Shown here: in pieces, positions 18,319-28,300 of the stretch
Numbering within the stretch: the first letter of the stretch is position 1
Layout: every line of letters starts with the position of its first letter
Assembly (NCBI RefSeq): GCF_016859125.1
Contig: NZ_CP069338.1
Span: forward strand, 4,775,501-4,839,500
Direction: 5' to 3'
Source: Archangium violaceum
GTDB lineage: Bacteria > Myxococcota > Myxococcia > Myxococcales > Myxococcaceae
DNA length: 64,000 bases
The notes under the pieces: model-generated
Database searches by the model: none
Told to the model about the DNA's origin: nothing
Seen by the model: the letters and a program-made list of their open reading frames with translations, nothing else
Program-made: the position numbers and the translations under genes

Positions 18319-19971
18319 ATGAGCGGTGAAGCTGCATCGGGTTCGCAGGTGAGGTGGTGGGTCGCGGGGGCTTTCACGCCGAACCCGTCGGGCAGGCGCT
18401 TCCGCATCACTCCGGACACCTACGCCGAGGAGTTGGCGCGAGCCGCGACCGGGCTGCGCGTGAGCGTGGCGGACCGGCTGGGGGCGGGGGAGACGCGCAC
18501 CTTCGAGCTGTCCTTTCCCAAGCAGCGCTCCTTCACGGTGGCGGAGGTGGTGTCGGCCGTCCCCGAGCTGCGCGCGCTCAGGGCGCTGATGGATGGGCTG
18601 GACAAGCTGCCCGCGGACGCGGCGGAGAAGAGCCTCGAGGCGGTGGTGGGCGCCGGGCGACTCTCCGAGGCGGTAGGCACGCTGCTGCGCGAGAAGCAGT
18701 CGCCTCCCGCGCCGAAGGGGAGCAACGGGGTGGCGCCTCAGACGCCCTCCGCACCCAAGCAGCCGGACCTCGTGGATTCCATCTTCGCCCAGGCGGAGAC
18801 GGCCCGTCCCACGCAGGCGGCGAAGGCGGGAGTGGATGCCTTCCTGAAGGCCGTCGGGCCCCGCTCGACGTCCCCGGCGAATCCCGCCTCGGTGACGGCC
18901 CCGGCGAAGGCCCTGGTGGAGGAGGCGGTGCAGGCCACGGCCCGGGACGTCCTGGCCCATCCGCTCGTCGCGCGGCTCGAGTCGGCCTGGCGCGGCGTGA
19001 AGATGCTGGTGGACCTGTGCCCCACGTCGTCCGGAATGGCCGTGGAGGTGCTCGACGTGGAGGGGCCCGCGGGAGTGGAGGGCGTGGAGCAGCAGCTTCC
19101 CATCGACCGCTTCGAGCGCCCCGATGCCCTCTTCGTCCTGGATGCGGTGGATGACGTGGCCGTGCTGCGACGACTGGCGGAGCTGGGCGAGCGCGCGCAG
19201 CTCCCGGTGGTGGTGGACGTGCCGCCGTCGCTCTTCGGGGTGAAATCGGCGGCGGAGGTGGCGACGCGGGTGGAGGAGGAGGTCAGCGGGCTCCCCGAGG
19301 CCTGGGCGGCCCTGCGCGCCGAGGAGTCCTCGCGATGGCTGTGCGCGGCGCTGCACCGCGTGGTGGTGATGGTGGACGGGCAGGGCGCGCGGAGGCGGGC
19401 GTGCTTCACCAGCGCGTCGTTGGGCGTGGCGTCGATGCTGGCGTCGAGCTTCCGGGAGACGGGGAGCTTCGCGCGAATCCTCGGAGGGACGGGCGGAGTG
19501 CAGGCGCCCTCGGTGTGGCAGTTGCCGCCGGGGCGGGACGGGGGGACGTCGGTGCCGACGGAGGCGTTCTTCCCCATGCGGACGCAGTCGAAGCTGGCCG
19601 AGTTGGGCGTGCTGGGACTCGGGAGCGGGAAGAACTCGGACGTGTTGCAGCTCACGGCGGCGCCCATGGTGTACGGGGGCGAGCACAAGGTGCCGTTGCC
19701 GGCGCAGATCCTCACGGGCCGCATCGTCCGCTTCGCGCAGTGGGTGAGGGATCAGCTCCCTCCGAGCGCGGGAGACGCGGAGGTGTCGACGCTGTTCACC
19801 CAGGCGGCGGACATCTTCCTCTTCGGCGGCGCGACGCCGGCGGGCCGGGTGCGTGGCGAGGTGGTGTCCACCGGAGAGGGCACCCGGGGCGTGCAAGTGA
19901 CGGCGCTGGTGAGGCCGGAGTACGCGGGCATGCCGCTGGAGCTGGGCTTCGTCCTGCCGATGCGCGGGTGA
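18319..19971 (+). CDS. TssB-TssC fusion-like contractile sheath protein
   Basis: 550 residues. Residues about 25-110 resemble the small sheath subunit TssB/VipA (RFRITPDTYAEEL..., FELSFPKQRSFTVAEVVSAV..LRALRALMDGL). After a linker, residues about 205-550 resemble the large subunit TssC/VipB: DVLAHPLVARLESAWRGVKM, then VLDAVDDVAVLRRLAEL, and the C-terminal arm RIVRFAQWVRDQ...GMPLELGFVLPM. In ordinary type VI systems these are two genes. No other tss gene, spike or effector is adjacent, so this is an orphan. Alternatives are a regulatory decoy or a subunit of an unusual sheath. The assignment rests on motif recognition by eye. Confidence 0.6.
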   Translation: MSGEAASGSQVRWWVAGAFTPNPSGRRFRITPDTYAEELARAATGLRVSVADRLGAGETRTFELSFPKQRSFTVAEVVSAVPELRALRALMDGLDKLPADAAEKSLEAVVGAGRLSEAVGTLLREKQSPPAPKGSNGVAPQTPSAPKQPDLVDSIFAQAETARPTQAAKAGVDAFLKAVGPRSTSPANPASVTAPAKALVEEAVQATARDVLAHPLVARLESAWRGVKMLVDLCPTSSGMAVEVLDVEGPAGVEGVEQQLPIDRFERPDALFVLDAVDDVAVLRRLAELGERAQLPVVVDVPPSLFGVKSAAEVATRVEEEVSGLPEAWAALRAEESSRWLCAALHRVVVMVDGQGARRRACFTSASLGVASMLASSFRETGSFARILGGTGGVQAPSVWQLPPGRDGGTSVPTEAFFPMRTQSKLAELGVLGLGSGKNSDVLQLTAAPMVYGGEHKVPLPAQILTGRIVRFAQWVRDQLPPSAGDAEVSTLFTQAADIFLFGGATPAGRVRGEVVSTGEGTRGVQVTALVRPEYAGMPLELGFVLPMRG

Positions 19972-20026
19972 TGATGCGCGGCAGTGTCCCTGCCGGTCAT
20001 CCCCAGGTGAACCTGGTGGAATCGAG

Positions 20027-20206
20027 GATCAACGGTTCCAGGAGTTCGGCGCCCGGCTTCGAGATGTGCGAAACGAGTTCCCGGCTGGCAAGGGGTGGGC
20101 CGGGCTGTATCTGGAGGAGGCCGGGGGAGATCATCAGGCGGCGATCCTGAGGTTCCTGGATCGCTGCGCGGAGTACGACGCCCTGACGCGGCAGCGAGCC
20201 TCCTGA
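20027..20206 (+). pseudogene. Uncalled gene remnant (C-terminal fragment)
   Basis: A frame different from the sheath gene reads DQRFQEFGARLRDVRNEF, continuing as a protein-like sequence through GWAGLYLEEAGGDHQAAILR to a TGA at 20204. There is no good start codon apart from an internal GTG. Codon choice and composition look genuinely coding. It is probably the surviving 3' end of a deleted gene. The family is not recognised. Confidence 0.4.
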
Positions 20207-20232
20207 GCACCTGGGCCAGGCCCCCTGGCTCC

Positions 20233-20258
20233 GGATGCCGCGGGCTCCCCCGGCATCC
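20233..20258. terminator. Hairpin between gene remnant and lysine-rich TPR gene
   Basis: GGATGCCG and CGGCATCC form an 8-bp perfect stem around a 10-nt loop, without a U tract. It could be a terminator for the sheath gene unit. Confidence 0.35.
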
Positions 20259-20309
20259 CGGGTACACCCGCGAGCAAGCCGCCTCGCGACTGGTTAGAGT
20301 CCTGTCACC

Positions 20310-21116
20310 ATGGCGAAGACCGCACCCCGCAAGGCCCCGGCGAGCCAGAAGAAGGCCGTCCGCGCGGCTCCGAAGAAGAAGAGCGCCGTTCCCGCGAAGA
20401 AGAGCTCCGCGCCCGTGAAGAAGCGTGCGGCTCCGGCGAAGAAGCCCGCCGCCGCGAAGAAGCGCGCCGCTCCGGTGGCGCCCCCCGCTCCCGAGGAGAC
20501 CACCTCCAGCGAGGCGGTCCCCTCCGCCGAGTCCCCTCCCGACGTGAAGGCCCTCCCGGCCGGGGAGCCCGTGGGCGGCCAGGCGTTCCCCTTCGAGATC
20601 GACCCCAAGCGCATCGAGGAAGGACTGCGCAAGCTGCGCGAGGAAGCCGTCCACTGGGCCAACAAGGGCCGCTACACCAAGGTGCGCTTCAAGTTCCGCG
20701 GCAAACAACTGCTGCCGGACCTGCCCCTCGCCGCCGTCGCCGCCGCCGAGGGCCTCACCTTCTACTGGGGCGGCATCCTGCGCGCGCTCGTCGTCACCGT
20801 GGCCGGCGGGAGCCTGCTCCAGGTGGAGCTCGTCAACGACGCGGACAAGCGCGTGCAGGCTGGCAAGGAGGCCCTGCTCGCCGGTGACCTGGACGAGGCC
20901 CTCGCCCTCTTCCGCGAGGCGCTCGCCATGGACCGCGACAACGTCGGCGCGCACCTCAACGTGGGCGTCGCCCTCAAGCTGAAGGGAGACCGCGAGGCCG
21001 CCCTCGCCTCCTTCGAGCGCGCCAAGGCATTGGATCCGGAAGGCCCCCTGGGTATCGAGGCCGAGCGGCTCGCCGCTCCCCTGCGACCCAAGGACACGAT
21101 GGCCCAGGCGGGCTGA
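20310..21116 (+). CDS. TPR protein with histone H1-like Lys/Ala-rich tail
   Basis: 268 residues. The first 65 are an AAPKKK/AKKPAAAKK tail resembling eukaryotic H1 and bacterial HU extensions, likely a nucleic-acid or polyanion binding tail. The middle (FEIDPKRIEEGLRKLREEAV...GRYTKVRFKFRGKQLLPDLP) is a conserved-looking domain I do not recognise. The C-terminus has TPRs (AGKEALLAGDLDEALALFRE, NVGVALKLKGDREAALASFE). It lies 18 bp upstream of the hypothetical gene at 21135, so the two are probably co-transcribed. Function unknown; a scaffold at the nucleoid is one possibility. Confidence 0.7.
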   Translation: MAKTAPRKAPASQKKAVRAAPKKKSAVPAKKSSAPVKKRAAPAKKPAAAKKRAAPVAPPAPEETTSSEAVPSAESPPDVKALPAGEPVGGQAFPFEIDPKRIEEGLRKLREEAVHWANKGRYTKVRFKFRGKQLLPDLPLAAVAAAEGLTFYWGGILRALVVTVAGGSLLQVELVNDADKRVQAGKEALLAGDLDEALALFREALAMDRDNVGAHLNVGVALKLKGDREAALASFERAKALDPEGPLGIEAERLAAPLRPKDTMAQAG

Positions 21117-21134
21117 GCGCTATACTCCCAGAGC

Positions 21135-22292
21135 ATGGGAGCTCCGCCGGTCGAGGACGAATACCGCCTGCGCCTGGAGGGTCGGGCCGCTCTGCTCGAG
21201 CCCTCCCGGGAGCGCTACTACCGCCTGGTGCTGATGCTGGCCGAGTCCCGGTGGCAGGAGCGGCTGCGGGGGGCACTGTCCCTGCTGCGCGAGGTGGCGG
21301 CCCACCAGGAGGCGCTGGACGCGCTGCTCGGTCCCGCCCTGCGCCGCGCCGAGGCCGAGGCCTGGCCCACCAGCAACCCGACCGTCCGCTGCCTGTACGA
21401 GGTGCACTCGCTGCGTGAGCAGCTCGCCCGGGACGTGGCCCGCAAGCTCGGGCGCAGCGCCCGGGAGCCCCTCGGGAACCTGATGAGCGCCCTGGAGGAC
21501 TGGCTGCTCACCATCCCGCGCGTGGTGCCTCCCCACCTGCGCTGGAGCACCGCGCTGGAGGTGCTCCCGGACTCGCTGCCCGCGCTGCGCGAGGCCTCCG
21601 TCTTCGGCACGCTCCTGGAGTCACTCTTCGCCCATCCCATGCTCCTCACGGGCCGCATCCCGCTCACGAGCCCGCAGCGCGAGCAGTTGCGCCAGCGCTG
21701 GGCCAAGGGGGAGGCGGCGCTGGCCTTCCTGTGGAACCGGCTGTCCGGGGTGGACGTGAACCGGGGCATCGTGACGGAGCTCCAGAGGGTGGCCACCCGG
21801 GCGCCTGGCCACCCGCCGCGCAACGGCCCCGAGTGCCTCGTTCACGCCGAGTACTGGCACCAGGAGGCCTGGGCCCGGGTGCGGCAGCTCGTCGGGGTCA
21901 GGCTGGCCCCTCTCGAGCCCGAGCCGCACGAGTACCTGGAGGTGTTCTGGTGGCTGCTCGAGCGCGAGTACGCGCCTCGTGTCCGGCTGAAGGCCTCCCA
22001 CTCCCTGGAGGACGCCCGGGCGGGGCTGATCGAAGTGGCCTACGAGCTGTGGGACGCCCAACGCCCGGATATTCCCGAGGACGAGCGTTGGACGGCCGCG
22101 CGCTGGGCCCGGCTGGAGGAGCAGGCCTGGCGAGCGGATGAGGCTCGGAGCGGGGCGGACAGCGAGCGCGTCCGCGGCGTCCTCCGGGAGCTCATCCAGA
22201 AGCACGGAATCGGCACGGTGTCCCTGCGCGGCTGGAGGGATTCGTCACACCTGGTGAAGTTGGTGCAACAAGCCCGCGAGCTCATCCGTTGA
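21135..22292 (+). CDS. Hypothetical helical protein
   Basis: 385 residues, rich in Leu, Arg, Glu and Trp, predicted mostly helical, no signal peptide or membrane segment. No catalytic motif is recognised. It follows the TPR protein by 18 bp and precedes gyrA after a longer spacer. The first Met (MGAPPVEDEYRLR) is used. Likely cytoplasmic. Confidence 0.6.
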   Translation: MGAPPVEDEYRLRLEGRAALLEPSRERYYRLVLMLAESRWQERLRGALSLLREVAAHQEALDALLGPALRRAEAEAWPTSNPTVRCLYEVHSLREQLARDVARKLGRSAREPLGNLMSALEDWLLTIPRVVPPHLRWSTALEVLPDSLPALREASVFGTLLESLFAHPMLLTGRIPLTSPQREQLRQRWAKGEAALAFLWNRLSGVDVNRGIVTELQRVATRAPGHPPRNGPECLVHAEYWHQEAWARVRQLVGVRLAPLEPEPHEYLEVFWWLLEREYAPRVRLKASHSLEDARAGLIEVAYELWDAQRPDIPEDERWTAARWARLEEQAWRADEARSGADSERVRGVLRELIQKHGIGTVSLRGWRDSSHLVKLVQQARELIR

Positions 22293-22395
22293 AGAGGTAG
22301 AAGAAAACGGCCTGGACGAGTGTCCGATGCCCCCCAACCGGGCAGGCTCGGGCCCCTCTTCCTGGCTCCCCCCCGTCACCCTCGCGTTTCCATTG

Positions 22396-22424
22396 TTGAC
22401 GCAGGAAATTCCGGGGGTTACGTA
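22396..22424 (+). promoter_or_regulatory. Candidate gyrA promoter
   Basis: TTGACG, a 17-bp spacer and TACGTA lie 57-85 bp before the gyrA ATG. The -35 box and spacing fit sigma-70; the -10 is a weak match to TATAAT. No start-site data. Confidence 0.3.
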
Positions 22425-22480
22425 GGCACGTTACCCTGATGGGTCCCCTTCGGGAGGGCCCTCTCCTGACCCCAGATTTC

Positions 22481-25252
22481 ATGGCCGACGACACCACCGA
22501 CAAGCCGGCAACGCCCCCCGCTCCTCCTCAAGGCAGCGTGGGAGAACTCATCCCCGTCAACATCGAAGACGAGATGCGCCGTTCGTATCTCGACTACTCG
22601 ATGTCCGTCATCATCGGGCGCGCCCTGCCCGACGTGCGTGACGGCCTCAAGCCCGTGCATCGCCGCGTCCTCTACGCGATGAACGACCTGGGCAACTACC
22701 ACAACCGCGCCTACAAGAAGAGCGCGCGCGTGGTGGGTGACGTCATCGGTAAGTACCACCCCCACGGTGACACCGCCGTCTACGACGCCATGGTGCGTCT
22801 GGCCCAGGAGTGGAGCCTTCGCTACCTGCTGGTGGACGGCCAGGGCAACTTCGGCTCCGTCGACGGCGACTCCCCGGCCGCCATGCGTTACACGGAAGTG
22901 CGCATGGACCGCCTGGCCGAGGAGATGCTGGCGGACATCGACAAGGAGACCGTCGACTTCGGTCCCAACTACGACGACTCCACCCTCGAGCCGCTCGTCC
23001 TCCCCACCAAGTTCCCCAACCTCCTGGTCAACGGCAGCACGGGCATCGCGGTGGGTATGACCACCAACATCCCGCCGCACAACATGACCGAGGTGCTCGA
23101 TGGGACGCTGCACCTCATCGATCACCCCGAGGCCAGCGTCCGGGACTTGATGCAGTTCATCCCCGGTCCGGACTTCCCCACCGCCGGCATCATCACCGGC
23201 CGCGAGGGCATCCACCGGGCCTACGAGACGGGCCGCGGGCAGATCACCATCCGCGCCCGCACGGAGATCGAAACCTCCAAGAAGGGGGACCGTGAGAGCA
23301 TCATCGTCACGGAGATTCCCTACCAGGTGAACAAGGCGCGGCTCATCGAGAAGATCGCCGACCTGGTGCGCGAGAAGAAGCTGGAGGGCATCAGCGACAT
23401 CCGCGACGAGAGCGACCGCCAGGGCATGCGCATCGTCATCGAGCTCAAGCGCGATGCGCTCTCCGGCGTGGTGCTCAACAACCTGTTCGCCAACACCCCG
23501 ATGGAGACCACCTTCGGGGCGGTGATGCTGGCCATCGACGCGGGCCAGCCGCGCACGCTCACCCTCAAGGAGCTGCTCGAGCGCTTCATCTCGCACCGCC
23601 GCGACGTGGTGACGCGCCGCAGCCGCTACGAGCTGCGCAAGGCGCGCGCCCGCCGCCACATCGTCGAGGGCCTGCTCGTCGCGCAGGACCTCATCGACCT
23701 GGTGGTGAGCCTCATCCGCGCCTCCAAGGATCCGGACGAGGCGCGCTGGGGCCTGATGAACATCCTCTCGCCCGCCCTCTACGAGCACGAGCGCTTCAGG
23801 AACCTGCAGCGCATCGACTACGAGAAGGCGAAGGCGCAGATGGAGCTGCTCGTCTCGCGCGCGCGCAACGAGGTGCCGGCCTACTCGGGCCTGGAGCACC
23901 GCTACGAGGGCTCGGGCTTCAGCGAGGAGCAGGCGAAGAACATCCTCGAGATGCGCCTGCAGCGCCTCACCGGTCTGCAGCGCGAGGAGCTGTTCCGCGA
24001 GCTCGTGGACCTGGTGAAGGAGATCTTCCGCCTGGAGGACATCCTCGCCAACGAGTCCAGCCTGCTCAACGTCATCAAGACGGAGCTCAAGGAGATCCGC
24101 GAGCGCTACGGCGACAAGCGGCGCACGGAGATCACCGGCGCGGCGGAGGAGATCACCAGCGAGGACCTCATCGCCGAGGAGACGATGGTGGTCACGCTGT
24201 CGCACACGGGCTACGTGAAGCGCTCGCCGCTCTCCGAGTACCGGGCGCAGAAGCGCGGTGGGCGCGGCAAGACGGGGGCGACGACGAAGGAGGACGATTT
24301 CGTCACCGACCTCTTCGTGGCGAGCACGCACGCCTACCTGATGCCCATCACCAACAAGGGCCGGTTGTACTCGCTCAAGGTGCACGAGATTCCGCTGGCG
24401 GGCCGCACGTCTCGCGGCAAGGCCATCGTGAACCTGGTGCAGTTCGGCGAGGGCGAGCGGCTGGCGCAGGTGCTGGTGACGCGCGAGTTCGGCGAGAACC
24501 AGTACGTCTTCTTCGTCACCAAGCGGGGCGTGGTGAAGCGCACGGACCTGTCGGCGTTCGCCAACGTGCGCGCGAGCGGCATCATCGCGCTGGGCATCGA
24601 CGACGGGGACGAGCTCGTCGCGGTGAAGATCACCGACGGCACGAAGGACATCCTGCTGTCCACGGCCACGGGCATGAGCATCCGCTTCCCGGAGAGCGAG
24701 GTCCGCTCGATGGGCCGTCAGGCCTACGGCGTGAAGGGAATCACGCTGGAGGACGGTGACGAGGTGGTGGGCGCGGACGTGGTGGAGAAGGACACCACCA
24801 TCCTCACGGTGACGGAGAATGGCTACGGCAAGCGGACGGAGGAGGGCGAGTACCGTCAGCAGGGCCGCGGCGGCAAGGGCATCATCGACATCAAGACCAC
24901 CGAGCGCAACGGCAAGGTGGTGGGCCTGGTCCAGGTGACGGACAAGGACGAGGTGATGTTGGTGACCAACGGCGGCATGCTCATCCGCATGAAGGCCAAG
25001 GAGATCTCCGTCATCGGCCGCAACACGCAGGGCGTGCGGTTGATCGCCCTGGAGAGCGCCGAGGAGAAGGTGACGGGCATCTCGAAGCTGCCGGAGTCGG
25101 ACGAGACGGAGGAGAACGGAGGCGAGGTGGAGCAGCAGGCCGAGGCGTCCGCGTCATCCGAGTCACCCACGTCCGAGTCCACGACGGAGGCGCCGGCCGT
25201 GGAGGCGCCGTCGGAGTCCGGTTCGTCCGAGCCGGAGCCCGAGCAGAGCTGA
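22481..25252 (+). CDS. gyrA: DNA gyrase subunit A
   Basis: About 923 residues from ATG 22481 ([10 protein letters not shown]...). The breakage-reunion domain contains the catalytic Tyr in SPAAMRYTE and the usual quinolone-region context ([17 protein letters not shown]). The C-terminal beta-pinwheel carries the GyrA box QKRGGRG, which separates GyrA from ParC and allows DNA wrapping. The protein works with GyrB (not in this window) to introduce negative supercoils. The C-terminal 50 residues are an acidic Ser/Glu-rich tail ([15 protein letters not shown]). An in-frame upstream start at 22439 would add 14 residues and is less likely. Probably single-gene. Confidence 0.95.
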   Translation: MADDTTDKPATPPAPPQGSVGELIPVNIEDEMRRSYLDYSMSVIIGRALPDVRDGLKPVHRRVLYAMNDLGNYHNRAYKKSARVVGDVIGKYHPHGDTAVYDAMVRLAQEWSLRYLLVDGQGNFGSVDGDSPAAMRYTEVRMDRLAEEMLADIDKETVDFGPNYDDSTLEPLVLPTKFPNLLVNGSTGIAVGMTTNIPPHNMTEVLDGTLHLIDHPEASVRDLMQFIPGPDFPTAGIITGREGIHRAYETGRGQITIRARTEIETSKKGDRESIIVTEIPYQVNKARLIEKIADLVREKKLEGISDIRDESDRQGMRIVIELKRDALSGVVLNNLFANTPMETTFGAVMLAIDAGQPRTLTLKELLERFISHRRDVVTRRSRYELRKARARRHIVEGLLVAQDLIDLVVSLIRASKDPDEARWGLMNILSPALYEHERFRNLQRIDYEKAKAQMELLVSRARNEVPAYSGLEHRYEGSGFSEEQAKNILEMRLQRLTGLQREELFRELVDLVKEIFRLEDILANESSLLNVIKTELKEIRERYGDKRRTEITGAAEEITSEDLIAEETMVVTLSHTGYVKRSPLSEYRAQKRGGRGKTGATTKEDDFVTDLFVASTHAYLMPITNKGRLYSLKVHEIPLAGRTSRGKAIVNLVQFGEGERLAQVLVTREFGENQYVFFVTKRGVVKRTDLSAFANVRASGIIALGIDDGDELVAVKITDGTKDILLSTATGMSIRFPESEVRSMGRQAYGVKGITLEDGDEVVGADVVEKDTTILTVTENGYGKRTEEGEYRQQGRGGKGIIDIKTTERNGKVVGLVQVTDKDEVMLVTNGGMLIRMKAKEISVIGRNTQGVRLIALESAEEKVTGISKLPESDETEENGGEVEQQAEASASSESPTSESTTEAPAVEAPSESGSSEPEPEQS

Positions 25253-25289
25253 GTCGCCAACCCCTTCTCCTGTCGTGAGAGGGATTGAG

Positions 25290-25327
25290 AGAGGGCTGGG
25301 GCGAGGGTCATCCTCCCCCGGCCCTCT
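25290..25327 (+). terminator. Rho-independent-like terminator after gyrA
   Basis: A 12-bp stem (AGAGGGCTGGGG with CCCCGGCCCTCT, one G-U) and a 14-nt loop, followed by TCGCGTTTC. The U tract is weak. It ends gyrA and may also block convergent transcription from the kinase gene. Confidence 0.5.
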
Positions 25328-25390
25328 TCGCGTTTCGAGGCCAGGGGGCCGCATGTGGCGCGGGAGTCGCCGGCGTCCGCGGACGGTAGC

Positions 25391-28300
25391 CTACGCGAGC
25401 GGCAGCTCCAGGGTGGCCGTGGCGCCCTTGCCCGGCCCCTCGCTGTCCAGGGTGAGCCGTCCTCCCAATGACTTCGCCGTCTGCGCGCTCGAGTAGAGCC
25501 CCAGGCCCTGCCCATCCGCGCGCGTGGTGAAGCCTTGGGAGAATAGCCGCTCGCGGTGCTCCGCGGCGATCCCCTTGCCGCTGTCCACCACCTGGATGCG
25601 CGCCGTGCTCCCCTCCACGTCGAGCCTCACCAGCAGGTGCCGCTGCGCCTGGGCCACGTCGAGCATGGCGTTGCGGGCGTTGGTGATGAGGTTGATGAGG
25701 ATCTGCAGCACCCGGTGCTTGTCCAACCGCGCCCTGGGCCGTGCGCGAAGCTCCCGTGTGACGGTGATGTCATGGCGCTGGAGCGCGGGCAACTGGATGC
25801 TCAGCGCATCCTCGACCAGCTGGCACACCTCGCACTCCTCGGGCAGGAGTGAATGTCTGGCATAGGCCTGCTGGGTCTGGAGGATGGCGCGCATGTGATC
25901 GATCTGCTCCTTCAGCTTCCCCGCGCTCTCCTTCATCGACGCGTGCTCGTTGAGCAGCTCATCGGCCAGGCTGAAGAGGTAGTGCACCAGCTGGGGGCCT
26001 CGCGGCTCCCGCGTCAGGAAGCCGGCCAGATCGTCCCGTTGCTCCTCCAGGAGGGTCGTGAGCTGCTTGAGCCGGACCATGCGGGAGGTGTCCACCTTGT
26101 CGCGAAGGAGTTGGGCGTTGAGGATGGCGCTGGTGAGGACGTTGCCCAGGTTGTGGAGCACGTTGGCGGTCAGATCGCTCACGCTCGACGTGCGCGTCGA
26201 GTCCGCCAGTCGGGCCTGGGCCTGCTTGAGCTCCCACTCGTGCTCCTCCAGGCGCTGGGTGAGCTCGGCGTTGGCGCGGCGCAGGGTGGTCTCGGCGCGT
26301 TGGAGCTCGGAGTGCCGCCGCGCGTTCTCGAGGGAGGTCGCCGCCTGGGTGGCCAGCTGTCCGACCAGCGAGAGGCGCGCCGGGGTGAACGTGTGGGGTG
26401 ACAGGGTGTTCTCCAGGTACAGCACCCCCTGGAGCTCCTTCTGGCGCATCAGCGGCAGGCCGAGCACCGAGCGGATCCTGCCGCTCTCGAAGCATGTGTC
26501 GGACGAGAAGGCGTGCGGCAGGCTGGCGTCGGCGATGAGCACGTGTTCCCGGGTGCGCTTGACGTAGGAGAGCAGACGCCAGGGCAGCTCCTCCTCCCGG
26601 GCTCCCAGGAGCGCCGCGACCGTGAGCGTGTCGTCATGGACGAGCAGCAAGGCGCCGCGTTGGGCGCCCGTGTTCTCGGCGGCCAGGCGCACCAGTGTCG
26701 CCGTCAGCCGTTCGAGCTCCAGTTCTCCCGTGAAGGCCTGCTGCGGCGACCCTGTGTCGGAGAGGGAGTCCTGCTGGGTGAGGGGAATCAGATGAGGCCA
26801 TTGCTCATCCAGGTGCCGGACCTTCCCCATGGCGCCCCACTTCAAATAGGACGCCCGGGCGCATCTGGCATAGGCGTCGGAGAAGGTGGGAACCTGCCGC
26901 TCGCGCCAGAACCTCGCCGCCAGCTCGCACCCGAGGCCGACGTTCTGGATGAAGCCGTGCGCGTGAGCGGAGTGGACGGACTCCTCGTAGGCCCGGAGCG
27001 CGTCCTCCATGCGGCCGGTGAGGCGGGCGAGCTCCGCGAAGACGAGCCGCTCGGGGGCATGGAAGTTCTCGGGGCAATGCTCCGCCCACTCCACCAGTTG
27101 TTGATGGTGCTGGCGGATGGACTCCAGGTATCGCGGTTGCTCCTCCGGCGTCGCCGTCGGGTAGCAGGCCGCCAGGGACAGGGCCCGGTACAGGTGGAAG
27201 CTCAGCAGCTGGATGTGGCCGAGCGAGGTCGAGATGAGCTCCGCGGCCCGGTTCCCCGCCTCCAGCGCCTGCGCGTAGGCGCCGCACATGAAGCGCGACT
27301 GCATCTTGATGAGCCAGTACCAGCACCGGCTCATGTTCTGGGGGGTCAGGCTGGCCTCGAAGGACTCCTCCTCGAAGTCGTCGCCGCTCAGCGTGTCGAA
27401 CGAGCGCGACAGCCCGCGCAGCTGCTGCACGTAGCGCTGGACGTGGTGGATGACGTCCTGCACGGACGGGAAGTCGGCCCGGCGCGCGAAGTCGAGGCGC
27501 GCGATGGACTCCTGGTAGACCTCCTCCAGGGGGTGCCCCAGCACGAGGCGGTCCGTGACGATGTGGTTGCTGCAGTAGCCGGCGACCTGGTAGTCCCCGC
27601 TCCGCAGCGCGTGGAGGAAGCCGTCGCGAACGTGCTCCAGCGAGTGGGCCATGGGCCGGACCCAGTAGCTGGTCAGCTCCAGGCTGTAGAGCGCCCTTCC
27701 CCGTGCGGCGGAGAAGGCGTGGCGCTCGACCACCGCGCATGCGAGCTCAGTGAAGGCATGGCCCTCCCGGTACCGTTTGAAGACGGACCCCAGCATCAGG
27801 CCATACCAGCCGTACCCGTGGACGGATGCCTCGCAGTTGCCGTACCGGAGGCTCAGGGAGACCATGCGGCACAGGTGGAGGACGAGCAGGTTCTGGTCGG
27901 TGTAGATGGCCGGCGTGAACAGCGAGGAGAGCAGATCCATCACCGCCTTCATGCCCGGGTCGGTCATGAGCGGCAGCTCGATGAGGCTCTCGATGGAGCG
28001 CCCCCCCATCAAGGTCCACACCTCCTCGTTGGCGGCCACCATCTCCTCCCGGGACGGATGGGGAGGCATCGGCATGCCCAACTGGGCCAGGCCCTCGAGC
28101 AGGCAGGTCCTGGCGTCGAGGATTTCATTGGCGGCGAGGAGGATGTCGCCCTCCAGGCGGTAGACCGCGGCCTTGTCCTCGCGGGTCTGGGCCCGGGGCC
28201 GGAGTGTCTCCACCAGGCGGCGGGCCTCGGCGGCGTTGCCGCTCATGAACTCGCTGTGCGCCTGGTCCAGCTGGAGCTTGAACGCCAGCTCCGGGTCCGT

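Noticed and set aside
18319-22292. Complete type VI secretion locus
   Set aside because: No TssM, TssK, ClpV, Hcp or VgrG-like sequence lies near the sheath-like gene.
22418-24385. 655-codon minus-strand frame
   Set aside because: Antisense of gyrA; composition is His/Val/Asp-biased and without motifs.
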